Positions 33,953 through 42,528 of a stretch of DNA of 49,381 nucleotides are shown here, in pieces. The first letter of the stretch is position 1, and each line of letters begins with the position of its first letter. The position numbers and the translations under genes were made by a program. Source of the DNA: CAZEBW01 sp964510205 (GTDB lineage Bacteria; Chloroflexota; Anaerolineae; VGOG01); assembly GCA_964510205.1 (NCBI GenBank), contig CAZEBW010000020.1:1-49381 (forward strand). Reading direction: 5' to 3'. The notes beneath the pieces are model-generated. The model was not told the origin of the DNA. It ran no database searches and worked only from the letters and a program-made list of their open reading frames with translations.

Positions 33953-35112
33953 GGTGCTGTAGGGCGCTTGAGCCAATCGCAAGTAGCTTCAGCAATCAGG
34001 GTAACCTGCCTGTCAGTAAGTTCAGGGTACATGGGCAGGCTGAGCACCTGAGCGGCGGCGCGCTCGCTGTGAGATAGGTCACCGTTGGTGACCAGCCGGC
34101 CGGCATAAGCCGGCTGCTGATGCACCGCCTGAGGGTAGTGAACCAGCGTCCCAACACCTCGGTCACGCAGGTGGGTTCGCAGAGCGCTGCGGTGGGATGT
34201 GCACACGACATACTGATGGTAAACGTGTTCAACTTCAGGCCAGCAGGTGGGTAGTGTCAGATCGGTCTCAGCCAACATGCGCGTGTAGGTCTGTGCTATC
34301 TCGCGGCGTCTGTCATTCTCTTCGTCCAAATACCGCAATTTGACCCGCAAGACCGCGGCCTGAAGTTCATCTAGCCGGGAGTTAACACCTGGAATGGAAC
34401 TCACGTATCGTTCCTGCCAGCCGTATTCCCGGAGCATCCCAGCCCTTTCAGCTAGATCTGGATCATCCGTCACCACCATCCCTCCATCACCAAGAGCACT
34501 CAGGTTCTTAGTCGGATAGAAGCTGAATGCCGCCATATGACCCCAGGCTCCGATTCTACGGTCCTGAAGCACGGCCCCGTGGGCCTGAGCGCAGTCTTCG
34601 ATGACGTATAGATCGTAACGCCGGGCGATGTCCAGGATAGCCGGCATGTCAGCCGGGTGGCCGTAGAGGTGAACGGGGATGATGGACGATGGACGACGGA
34701 CGACGGACGATCTTGCGTGCAGGACAGACTTGATTGCGTCTTCCAAGTGATTCGGGTCCATGGTGTAGGAGGTGGGATCGATGTCTACCAGGACGGGTGT
34801 GGCCCCCGCGCGCTCGATGGCAGCAACGGTGGCAACGGCCGTGTGGGAAACGGTGAATACCGCACCGCCGGCGCCCACACCACAGGCGCGCAGGGCTATC
34901 TCCAACGCATCAGTACCACTGGCCACACCAATGGCATGATGCACGCCGAGGTAAGCCGCGAACTCTTCCTCGAATGCCGCCACCTCCTCGCCCAGGATGT
35001 ACCATCCGCTGTCCAGCACCCGCGCGGCGGCAGCGTCAATCTCGGCTTTGTGGGCCAGGTAGTTTGCCCTTGGATTTGCTTGAGGAATAGTAGGCCCGTG
35101 GTCTCTGCTCAC
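33943..35112 (-). CDS. DegT/DnrJ-type sugar-nucleotide aminotransferase
   Basis: A 389-aa PLP enzyme from GTG 35112, chosen because GTGA overlaps the stop of the SDR gene (35109-35112); the frame open to 35190 overlaps it more. It keeps ASGTDALEIAL, the PLP-pairing VIEDCAQAHGA, and lysine in FSFYPTKNLSALGDGGM (K202). The GDGG form is frequent in 3-aminotransferases such as FdtB/QdtB/DesV. The loop between MDP and PVH is ten residues longer than in 4812-6011, coded by a GACGATGGACGACGG repeat (34681-34712). Confidence 0.9.
   Translation of the reverse strand: MSRDHGPTIPQANPRANYLAHKAEIDAAAARVLDSGWYILGEEVAAFEEEFAAYLGVHHAIGVASGTDALEIALRACGVGAGGAVFTVSHTAVATVAAIERAGATPVLVDIDPTSYTMDPNHLEDAIKSVLHARSSVVRRPSSIIPVHLYGHPADMPAILDIARRYDLYVIEDCAQAHGAVLQDRRIGAWGHMAAFSFYPTKNLSALGDGGMVVTDDPDLAERAGMLREYGWQERYVSSIPGVNSRLDELQAAVLRVKLRYLDEENDRRREIAQTYTRMLAETDLTLPTCWPEVEHVYHQYVVCTSHRSALRTHLRDRGVGTLVHYPQAVHQQPAYAGRLVTNGDLSHSERAAAQVLSLPMYPELTDRQVTLIAEATCDWLKRPTAPNP
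34681..34712. repeat. GGACGATGGACGACGGACG motif array in an aminotransferase gene
   Basis: Four GGACGAYGGACGA-like units. They code for RSSVVRRPSSI just before PVHLYG and enlarge the same loop that a different repeat enlarges in the paralogue at 2789-3946. Confidence 0.75.
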
Positions 35113-36095
35113 AAGTAGTGCTCCAGGTGCTCTCGATAGAACCTCAGCGTCCGGTCCAACCCTTCCCGCAGCGAAACTTTTGGCTCCCACCCCAGCACCG
35201 AACGGAAAAGCCCATCGTCGGCGTAGTAGTCACCGATGTCGATCCGCTTGCGGTCCGGTGGGAAGGAACGCACAATGTATTCCCCGCCGCCGTTGACCTC
35301 GATCAACAGGTCAGCCAGATCCTTCAGGCTGATGGCACGATCACCTCCCAAATTGAAGACCCCTCCATTGGCCTCCTCACTGGCGGCTGCCAACAGGAAG
35401 GCGTCCACCGCATCGTCCACGTAGGTGAAGTCTCGCAACTGCTCCCCATCCCAGACCTCGAAGGGCTTACCCTCCAGGAGAAGCCGAATCCAGATACCCA
35501 GGAAGGTCTGGCGAGCGTCTTTGACCCGCATGCGCGGACCGATGGTGTTGGTCAGGCGCAGCGCACAGGCCCGGATGCCGTAGACATTGTTGTAAAGTAC
35601 GTGGTACCATTCTCCGGCCATTTTGTTGATGCCGTTGACGTCCGTAGGCCGGAGCAGGTGCTTTTCATCCACCGGCAGGTAGTCCGGCTTGCCGTAGATC
35701 TGGCGGGTGCTGGCAAAGACGATTTGGATATCGGGATTGTATTTTCGGCAGGCCTCCAGGATCGAAAGTTGAGCGCGGCAGTTGATCTCAAGATCGGTGT
35801 ACGGGTCTTGCATGGAGTCAATATGGCTGGTTTGTCCGGCCAGATTGAAGAGGTAATCCCGTCCCTGAACCAAGTACCGCATGCTGTGTTCATCTCGCAC
35901 GTCGGAGATATTGACCTGAACTTCGTCTTCGATATCGTTGATGTTGAAAAGATTGCCACCGTACTCTGGGATGAGGCTGTCCACCAGAAGCACTTCGGCA
36001 CCAAGATCTACCATTCGTCGGGCCAGATTGGAGCCGATGAAGCCCAGGCCGCCGGTAATTAAGACCTGTCGTCCCGAAAATACTTCTCCGTTCAT
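35109..36095 (-). CDS. Extended SDR epimerase/dehydratase lacking the catalytic tyrosine
   Basis: A 328-aa nucleotide-sugar SDR: VLITGGLGFIGSNLARRM, NLAGQTSHIDSM, FASTRQIYGKPDY, FTYVDDAVDAFLLAA, FNLGGDRAISLKDL and LGWEPKVSLREGL. Where Y-x3-K is expected it has DVNGINKMAGE: the Lys is kept but the Tyr position is Asn. My impression is that similar 'NGINK' proteins are common in polysaccharide loci, so it may be a functional variant. GTGA overlap with the downstream aminotransferase suggests a joint role, for example making and then aminating a keto sugar. Confidence 0.88.
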   Translation of the reverse strand: MNGEVFSGRQVLITGGLGFIGSNLARRMVDLGAEVLLVDSLIPEYGGNLFNINDIEDEVQVNISDVRDEHSMRYLVQGRDYLFNLAGQTSHIDSMQDPYTDLEINCRAQLSILEACRKYNPDIQIVFASTRQIYGKPDYLPVDEKHLLRPTDVNGINKMAGEWYHVLYNNVYGIRACALRLTNTIGPRMRVKDARQTFLGIWIRLLLEGKPFEVWDGEQLRDFTYVDDAVDAFLLAAASEEANGGVFNLGGDRAISLKDLADLLIEVNGGGEYIVRSFPPDRKRIDIGDYYADDGLFRSVLGWEPKVSLREGLDRTLRFYREHLEHYL

Positions 36096-36098
36096 CCG

Positions 36099-36904
36099 TT
36101 ACTCAAATCTCCGTAGTCGGGATGGATCAAAAGCGCAGCGAAAGTAAATATTGTGGCGCTCTGGATACTCTGTTTCAATAGTACCAACCGAGGGAAAGAA
36201 CTCACCCAGGATCTGCTTCAGCTCTGCTGCGGAACTAAACTCGTGTTGATGCTCGGGATGGCTCTTCGTTGAACCGCGCGCGATGATTGTATAGCCGGAC
36301 AACACCCCCCCCCCCGCGTTTTCAGTGCTCGAACGCATTTTTGGAGAACAATCCGAATCTGTTCAGTTGAAAAATGCTCAATGGCTCCATCCCAGGCAAT
36401 CACATCGTAATTGATCCCAGGAAAATCATCAGCAACTACATCCATCTGGATGTAGTTCACCTTAGGATGAGTGTGCCACTTGCGCGCGTGCGATAAGGCT
36501 GTAGAATCTCGATCAACGGCATCCACGTGTGAGGCAATTTCAGCGTAGAAATGATATGGGTAGAATCCATCACCACAACAGAGATCGAGTACTTTGCACC
36601 CTTCGAACATTACCTCTCGCGAGAAGACGCCACGCTCAACCCACAGAGGGTTCCGGTGCTCGGACCACCGAAAGAGATCAGCCCGGTGATCAAACCATTC
36701 GGGCGGTGGATGTGGGCCGCTCCATAGACGTTGCATATCCCAAGTGTAATAGCGACGCAGGTATGCCTCTGCCAAATGCATTAGGGATTCACGAAAGAGC
36801 AAAACAGGAATCCGATTGATCACACGCCGTCCCGTTTTCTTGATAGGCACAGGAATTCGTCGCTTGACGTATTGGAACATAGGAGCCTCTTCCCGATCAA
36901 TCAT
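36099..36904 (-). CDS. Class I SAM-dependent methyltransferase, frameshifted at an 11-G tract
   Basis: The 5' frame (ATG 36904) gives YFD-less but clear motifs: VLDLCCGDGFYPYHFYAE (motif I), VDAVDRDSTAL, YDVIAWDGAIEHFS and VRALKTRGGG, then degenerates to a stop at 36218. The 3' part, VLSGYTIIARGSTKSHPEHQ and onward to a stop at 36099, is in another frame. They meet exactly at 36305-36315, a run of 11 C on the plus strand. Nine or twelve bases would join them. Either a homopolymer sequencing error or a slippage-prone, phase-variable switch. Overlaps the next methyltransferase by 8 bp. Confidence 0.85.
36305..36315. repeat. Homopolymer C11 (G11 on the coding strand)
   Basis: Eleven consecutive C bases inside the methyltransferase gene at 36099-36904, at the exact point where its frame changes. 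No other tract of this length occurs within a gene in the window. Confidence 0.95.
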
Positions 36905-37664
36905 TTGAAGCCAGTGTGGGCTTCGTAGCCACCATCACGTGATCCAACGTATCGCCTCGTTTACCAAACAGTCTATCCAGCCCATAACCTATCATCAGCG
37001 CAGGAGCTAGCAAAAGGGACAGGAGTTCAGTTACCCACCATGCGCGCTCGACAGCGTACGTATAGATGACGGTATCTGCCAGCCTCTGAGCTAGGGTGGC
37101 CCAGAGACCACAGGTCGGTGCGATCTCAACTACATCTAGCTCGCTCTTCTCCGCAAGATGACGCAGTCCATATTTGGTATAGCGGTAGAAATCGTGCGGT
37201 TCAAGATGCAGGCCCCACGTCTGGGGGGTGGTCAGGAGTAGGACCCCACCGGGCCTGAGCACTCGCGCTGCTTCAACCATGAGCAGAGCCGGCTCCGGGA
37301 CATGTTCCAACACTTCGTTGCACAACACTGTGTCGAAGGCCCCCTCTCGAAAAGGCAACGCCATCCCGTCACCGTGGATATCCGCCCTTCCATTAGGCGG
37401 CAGGTCCAGCCCAACGTAACATTCCACGTGGTTGAACAATTCCCGATACGGTTGTCCCCCACACCCCAAATCCAGCATACATCCTCGCGCGTAGTAGGCC
37501 CGCTCCTGAACCGCCTGTCGCAGCGACCGGCGAGCTATGTGAAGTGGATCCGTCCACTCTAACAACCAGGATCCGCCCGATAGTCGACCTACCACGCCAC
37601 GAGTTCGACGATAGGCCCATCCGAGAACTCTGCGTACCCACCTCAGCACTTCGCAACCTCGCAC
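36897..37664 (-). CDS. Class I SAM-dependent methyltransferase
   Basis: A 255-aa protein with motif I in MLDLGCGGQPYRELF, YVGLDLPPNG, FDTVLCNEVLEHVPEP and LRPGGVLLLTTPQTW, followed by HDFYRYTKYGLRHLAE, a form common among locus-encoded methyltransferases of the Methyltransf_11 type. The C-terminal region has a hydrophobic stretch (LLSLLLAPALMIGYGL) that may associate with membrane. It overlaps the gene upstream by about 20 bp from ATG 37664; GTG 37649 is an alternative start. Confidence 0.85.
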   Translation of the reverse strand: MRGCEVLRWVRRVLGWAYRRTRGVVGRLSGGSWLLEWTDPLHIARRSLRQAVQERAYYARGCMLDLGCGGQPYRELFNHVECYVGLDLPPNGRADIHGDGMALPFREGAFDTVLCNEVLEHVPEPALLMVEAARVLRPGGVLLLTTPQTWGLHLEPHDFYRYTKYGLRHLAEKSELDVVEIAPTCGLWATLAQRLADTVIYTYAVERAWWVTELLSLLLAPALMIGYGLDRLFGKRGDTLDHVMVATKPTLASND

Positions 37665-38449
37665 ACGAAAGTCTTTGTAGTTGTGGGCTCCCCAAGTACA
37701 CTTTCCACGTTATAGGGGATGCTGTCCAGAACAGATCGAACCACCAGCCCGCTCTGCTGCAATAAACGACGTAGCTCTGCCTCGTTGAAAATGAGCTCAA
37801 CAGTCCACTCACCATACGCTTGTTTGCGCAGCACCGTTGTGTCGCCGTGTTGGCGAACAGGAACAGTGTGAAAAATGCACCAACCGCTTGCAAGCCGTCG
37901 GTGTTCGGCGATGGCTGCTTCGTAGTCCAGAATGTGCATGAGCGACACACCGTTCAAGAGGATGTCAAATGCTCCGTCGGGGAAGGGTAACGCTGTGGCA
38001 TCACCCACCACAAACGGCCGGTCAGGATAACGGTCACCGGCCAGGCGAATCATAGCCGGCGAGTAATCCACTCCCACATAGCGAACAGGTCGCTGGAGAA
38101 GATAGGAGAGAATTTCGCTATAGTAACCACTGCCGCATCCCACTTCCAGGATCAAAGGGTCTGGCAACCCAGTGCAACGGACGCTTTCGGCGGCAGCTAA
38201 TAGATCCTCTCGCGACTGGCCAGCATACATTTTTTGGATCAAGGCCTGAAATGCTACATCTTGACGCTCAGCTACAGTACGAGCTTGCCAGCCGTCGACC
38301 CGCTGACGTACTGCGTCCTCACGCTCTATCAGGACGTAATCCGTAGACACCGGCCCTACATTTCTTTGCCGTTGCTTTTTCTGCGTCAAGTCACTGCCGC
38401 CCTGTTTTACTCTTCGGAGCCAATTCTCCACCCTGCTGAATTGTGGCAT
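37643..38449 (-). CDS. Class I SAM-dependent methyltransferase
   Basis: A 268-aa protein from ATG 38449, three bases after the GT gene; the frame open to 38632 would lie within that gene. Motif I is ILEVGCGSGYYSEIL, then VGVDYSPAMIRLA, FVVGDATALPFPDGAFDIL and MHILDYEAAI, a typical Methyltransf_11/25 pattern. The N-terminal 80 residues (QRVDGWQARTVAERQ) may form a substrate lid. Third in a run of three adjacent methyltransferase genes. Confidence 0.85.
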   Translation of the reverse strand: MPQFSRVENWLRRVKQGGSDLTQKKQRQRNVGPVSTDYVLIEREDAVRQRVDGWQARTVAERQDVAFQALIQKMYAGQSREDLLAAAESVRCTGLPDPLILEVGCGSGYYSEILSYLLQRPVRYVGVDYSPAMIRLAGDRYPDRPFVVGDATALPFPDGAFDILLNGVSLMHILDYEAAIAEHRRLASGWCIFHTVPVRQHGDTTVLRKQAYGEWTVELIFNEAELRRLLQQSGLVVRSVLDSIPYNVESVLGEPTTTKTFVCEVAKC

Positions 38450-38451
38450 GC

Positions 38452-39609
38452 TCAAGTAAATACTTTGCGCGTTGTGGTGCGTGGATGGCGCAAGTGACGT
38501 TCCACGATCTCGACTAACTCTTGCATGCGATGATACCAGGTGTGCTCGCGCAATGTCCGTTCCTGGCCGGCCTTGGCAATGGCCTTGCGCTCCTCTTCGT
38601 GTTCCAAATAATAGTTGATGAGTTCGACACATTCCTCGGCCGAGCGGTAGGCCACTACCTCCTTGCCAGGTTCAAACAACGTGTGCAGGTTGTCCTTGTG
38701 ATCGGTGATCAGCAGAGTGCCCACGCCTGTGGTCTCGTAAAGGCGCATGTTATTCGCATAGTTTACTGACTCGTTGATGTGATGGTTCAGTGCAATATCG
38801 GCATTGTAGAGGATGTTGTACATGTCCAGTGCCCAGGCCTCGCCGTGGTGCTGGGCACGCAGCGGTGACTCCTGATCGAGAGAATCCACGCCATGGCCCC
38901 AGACATCCAGGAGGTAAGATTCGGAGACGCTCTCGAGAAACTGAATGCGCTCTGAATGGGAGGCAGACAGGCTGCCCACAAACACTACCGGATAGCGTCT
39001 CTCCTTGGTCTTTAACCGTGCCAGTACTCCTGGCTCAAATCCTAAGTTGAAGTACTCACTGGTCAGCCCATTGCGCCGGAATTGCTCAACGAAATGGGGA
39101 AAAGAAGACAATACCAGGTCATATTCGCTGAAATCTGCATGCGGCGCTATCGGACAGGCAATCTGCCCTGTGATCAACCTGACGTAGGGTCTGATCTCAC
39201 GCAAGAAAGTGATGCTCGTACCATTCATGTTTTGAATGTGCAGCACGTCGGGCCGATATTCCTTTACCTGGGCTGCCAAGACCTTATAAAACCAGTCCTT
39301 GGATTGAATACGCTGGGGCCAAGGTATGAGTCCTTTGCGAATACCAACAGTCCACTTAGTTTTACGCCCGACTTCAATGCCGTGTTCACGGGCCCATTGA
39401 CGTTGTAGCTGCTCACAATTGGCGACAATTTCCTCAGCTTCGTACCCTAGTTTCTTTAAGTTCGAAGAATAGAAGTCCGCCGTGCCAAAGCACTCGTTCA
39501 TCAACGCACGAATCTGCTCCTCATAGGGCTTTGATGCTAACTCTGGACGCCTACCATAAAAAGCGTCCAGAAACGTTTGATAGTACGTATCGACAATCAG
39601 AAACTTCAT
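38452..39609 (-). CDS. CgeB-like GT-B glycosyltransferase
   Basis: A 385-aa protein with the layout of the CgeB/Glyco_trans_1_2 group: KFLIVDTYYQTFLDAFYG at the N-terminus, IQNMNGTSITFLREI, PVVFVGSLSASHSERIQFLE, ADIALNHHINESVNYANNM and RLYETTGVGTLLITDH, then AYRSAEECVELINYYL. Such proteins usually transfer sugars in surface glycan loci. ATG 39609 begins at the first beta strand; ATG 39651 is a possible alternative. Donor unknown. Confidence 0.85.
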   Translation of the reverse strand: MKFLIVDTYYQTFLDAFYGRRPELASKPYEEQIRALMNECFGTADFYSSNLKKLGYEAEEIVANCEQLQRQWAREHGIEVGRKTKWTVGIRKGLIPWPQRIQSKDWFYKVLAAQVKEYRPDVLHIQNMNGTSITFLREIRPYVRLITGQIACPIAPHADFSEYDLVLSSFPHFVEQFRRNGLTSEYFNLGFEPGVLARLKTKERRYPVVFVGSLSASHSERIQFLESVSESYLLDVWGHGVDSLDQESPLRAQHHGEAWALDMYNILYNADIALNHHINESVNYANNMRLYETTGVGTLLITDHKDNLHTLFEPGKEVVAYRSAEECVELINYYLEHEEERKAIAKAGQERTLREHTWYHRMQELVEIVERHLRHPRTTTRKVFT

Positions 39610-39669
39610 GCTCTTCCAGTCTAGCGCTGAGTTTAGCCTGTTAACCGCCATATCGCGTACCCAGGTCGG

Positions 39670-40266
39670 CTACGGCAATTGGAGTTGAATTTCAGCCAAT
39701 ACTCCCTGTGGCAACAACTCGTAGGTGCTCCCACAGAGATTGCAGCAGTGAGTTGTACCACTCTCGATCTCATCAATAAGAGTTCCACAGTGACATACCC
39801 AACCATGCCCTTGGGCCGGCACCCCATACACCAACGCAAAGTCAGGAACGTCTCGGGTAACGACAGACCCCGCCCCCACCATCGCATACCGGCCGATGGT
39901 CACACCACAGACAATCGTAGCATTGGCGCCGATGGTCGCTCCTCGCTTGACCAGCGTCTTGAGAAATTCATCTTTGCGAGGCCAGTGGCTGCGAGGGTTC
40001 AGCACGTTGGTGAACACGGCGCTGGGTCCCACAAAAACGTCATCTTCTAACTCTACGCACTCGTAGACGCTGACATTGTTCTTGATCTTAACGTTGTTCC
40101 CGATTCTCGTGCGTCCCTCGACGTACACGTTCTGCGAGAGAAGACAACGTTCTCCGATTTCGGCGCCGGCCAACACTGTGCAGTGCTGCCAGATTTTGGT
40201 CCCGTTTCCAACACGCGCCTCCGACGACACCTCGCTGGTGGGATGGATATAGACCTCGCTGCCCAT
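39670..40266 (-). CDS. Hexapeptide-repeat N-acetyltransferase with a C-terminal Cys-rich knuckle
   Basis: A 198-aa left-handed beta-helix acyltransferase: repeats such as IGERCLLSQNVYVEGRTRIG, GATIGANATIVCGVTIG and YAMVGAGSVVTRDVPDFALV. It resembles WlbB/WbpD, which acetylates UDP-2-acetamido-3-amino-2,3-dideoxy-glucuronate, and sits three bases from the matching aminotransferase. Unusual is the tail: C158-x-C160 and C174/C175...C178 (HCCNLCGSTYEL), a possible zinc ribbon that I do not associate with standard WlbB. Confidence 0.85.
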   Translation of the reverse strand: MGSEVYIHPTSEVSSEARVGNGTKIWQHCTVLAGAEIGERCLLSQNVYVEGRTRIGNNVKIKNNVSVYECVELEDDVFVGPSAVFTNVLNPRSHWPRKDEFLKTLVKRGATIGANATIVCGVTIGRYAMVGAGSVVTRDVPDFALVYGVPAQGHGWVCHCGTLIDEIESGTTHCCNLCGSTYELLPQGVLAEIQLQLP

Positions 40267-40269
40267 TCC

Positions 40270-41385
40270 TTACCCTACAATCCTTGTCAGTGTTTCTACG
40301 ACTTGTTCGACCTGAGCGCGTGTCATCTCCGGAAAGATGGGGAGCGACAGAACACGCTGGGCAACCTCGTGTGTTACCGGTAGCGCCTCAGGGGCGAGCC
40401 CAAGGTGGCGATACGCCGGCTGCTCGTGCAGCGGGATGGGGTAGTGCACGCCGGCCCCGATACCCCGCTCGCGCAGTCGCCGCAATACGTCATCGCGGTT
40501 GTCCACCTGTATCACATATAGGTGGAACACGTGCTCCGCGTCGGGATGGATTGTCGGTTTCTGGATGTGGTCGACATCTGCGAGTAACTCGTCGTACCAG
40601 CCCGCAATACGTCTGCGAGCCTGATTCCACTCACGCAGATGACGCAGCTTCACCCGTAGAATGGCAGCCTGCAGTCCATCCAGCCGCGAGTTAACGCCTT
40701 CAAACTCGTGCTCGTACTTCGCACTCCGGCCGTGGTTAGCTCGCATTTGAATATGATCGGCTACGTCTTTGCTTCGAGTGAAGACCGCGCCCCCATCACC
40801 CCAGGCCCCCAGGTTCTTGCCTGGATAGAAGCTAAAACACGCTGCGTCGCCCCACTGGCCTGGACCTCGGCCCTGCCACGTGGCACCGTGCGCTTGAGCC
40901 GCGTCCTCGATGATGGGCAGGTTATGGCGATGAGCGATCGCCGCTAGCGCATCCATCGGCACCATCTGGCCATAGAGATGAACCGGCATCAGGGCACGCG
41001 TGTTGGGCGTGATGGCTTCCTCGATTGGGGAGACGTCCATTAGGCAAGTGTCGGCAACCACGTCAACGAAGACAGGGCGATAGCCGGCGCTGGTGATCGC
41101 TTCCGTGGTAGCGATGAAGGTGTGTGACACCGTGATCACTTCGCCCGTGCCATCGCCCCTGCCGAGTAGTTCCACAAGGGCCAGATGAAGAGCATCGGTG
41201 CCATTGCCACACAGCGCGACGTGTCCCCCACCGCAGAATTCGGCAAACTCTTCGGCAAATGCCGCGTGATCGGGACCACCAACGAAACTGCTGCTTTCAA
41301 TGCAACGATGCAGTGCCGCATCGAACTCCTGTCGATGCGCGCGATATTGAGCGTGCAGGTCAACCAGCGGGATTCTGGTGCTCAA
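40270..41385 (-). CDS. DegT-type aminotransferase (WlbC/WbpE-like)
   Basis: A 371-aa PLP enzyme, the likely UDP-3-keto-uronate aminotransferase of the cassette. It keeps GNGTDALHLAL, PIIEDAAQAHGA and the Schiff-base lysine in FSFYPGKNLGAWGDGGA (K190). The 15-residue loop before PVHLYG is of normal length, so this gene serves as an uninterrupted comparator for the two repeat-enlarged paralogues. Three bases separate it from each neighbour. Confidence 0.92.
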   Translation of the reverse strand: MSTRIPLVDLHAQYRAHRQEFDAALHRCIESSSFVGGPDHAAFAEEFAEFCGGGHVALCGNGTDALHLALVELLGRGDGTGEVITVSHTFIATTEAITSAGYRPVFVDVVADTCLMDVSPIEEAITPNTRALMPVHLYGQMVPMDALAAIAHRHNLPIIEDAAQAHGATWQGRGPGQWGDAACFSFYPGKNLGAWGDGGAVFTRSKDVADHIQMRANHGRSAKYEHEFEGVNSRLDGLQAAILRVKLRHLREWNQARRRIAGWYDELLADVDHIQKPTIHPDAEHVFHLYVIQVDNRDDVLRRLRERGIGAGVHYPIPLHEQPAYRHLGLAPEALPVTHEVAQRVLSLPIFPEMTRAQVEQVVETLTRIVG

Positions 41386-41388
41386 CAG

Positions 41389-42474
41389 TTATCCTTTCAG
41401 GAAGTGCGCCGCCCGCGACCAGGACGTCGCAGCCAGTTCGGGATACTCAACAGGTACTGGATGCCCTCCGTTTTGCATGGAGTCCGTCAAGGCTTCTAAA
41501 ATCGCTGTGATTTCCACGCCATGCCGGCCATCCGTGAGCGGGTCGAGCCCATGCCGGATACATTTGACGAAGTGATCGATTTCGACAGACAGGGGCTCCA
41601 CCAGGCGTACGTTGGGGATCACCACATCTCCGGCGCGCAATCTGGTCGTGAACTCGGCAAAGTCATCCGTCGGGCCACGGTGTTCCCACTCGACACCTTT
41701 GTCGAATATCTGGATGTGGCGATTCGGATTCACGTCGTCATAGATCAACATTTTCCTGTCACCGACGACCACCATTTGGCGCGTCTTCTGTGGGTCCAGC
41801 CAGGACATGTGGAGGTGGGCACTACAGCCATCAGGATAGTCGAGGATAGAGAAACAGACGTCGGCAACACCACGGCGCTTGTGGACGTGGGAGAGCCCAC
41901 GGGCACTGACTTGGCTGGGACGCGATTCCAACCAGTAGTTGACGATAGTGACGTCGTGGGGTGCCAGCGTCCACAGCACATCCGAATCCCGCCGGAAGCG
42001 CCCGAGGTTGAGGCGCTGACTGTAGATGTACTGGACCTCGCCAAGCTCACCGGCGACAGTGCGGCGCTTCACATCGTGGACAATATTGTTGTAGAGAAAC
42101 GTGTGGCCCACCATCAGCGTGCAGTTTGCTTTCACAGCCGCTTGGGCCAGCTCGATGGCCTGGCCAACAGAATCCGTCATGGGCTTTTCGATGAAGACAT
42201 GTTTGCCGGCCTGGAGGGCTGCCAGGGTGTGTTCATAGTGTAATCCCGATGGCGTAGCGATGATGACGGCGTCGATGTTGGGTTCGGCCAGCATGTCGTC
42301 CAGCGACGTGAATTGGGCCACAGTGGGATACTGATTGGCTACCCTTTGCAACGCCTTGGCGTCCGTATCGCAGACGGCAACCAGCTCTGCATCCGGATTT
42401 GTTGCGACGTTGCGAATGAGGTTGGGGCCCCAGTAGCCGGCGCCGGCGACGACAATTCTCACTTTGTTAGACAT
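41389..42474 (-). CDS. Gfo/Idh/MocA oxidoreductase (WlbA/WbpB-like)
   Basis: A 361-aa NAD(P)-dependent dehydrogenase. Rossmann motif VVAGAGYWGPNLIRN, ATPSGLHYEHTLAAL, FIEKPMTDS with the catalytic Lys97, and WTLAPHDVTIVNYW with the His-Asp pair. In the three-gene context it would oxidise C3 of a UDP-HexNAc uronate before amination and acetylation. The specific sugar is inferred from gene order, not from sequence alone. Confidence 0.9.
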   Translation of the reverse strand: MSNKVRIVVAGAGYWGPNLIRNVATNPDAELVAVCDTDAKALQRVANQYPTVAQFTSLDDMLAEPNIDAVIIATPSGLHYEHTLAALQAGKHVFIEKPMTDSVGQAIELAQAAVKANCTLMVGHTFLYNNIVHDVKRRTVAGELGEVQYIYSQRLNLGRFRRDSDVLWTLAPHDVTIVNYWLESRPSQVSARGLSHVHKRRGVADVCFSILDYPDGCSAHLHMSWLDPQKTRQMVVVGDRKMLIYDDVNPNRHIQIFDKGVEWEHRGPTDDFAEFTTRLRAGDVVIPNVRLVEPLSVEIDHFVKCIRHGLDPLTDGRHGVEITAILEALTDSMQNGGHPVPVEYPELAATSWSRAAHFLKG

Positions 42475-42528
42475 CTTGCAATCCCTTTCTCGACCTTCTT
42501 GTGGGTTTGAGCATACAACTATTGCAGA

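Noticed and set aside
36099..36338. A separate small protein gene of 79 codons downstream of the methyltransferase
   Set aside because: Its sequence continues the methyltransferase (VLSGYTII after the LKTRGG turn) in another frame, so it is the displaced C-terminus and not an independent gene.
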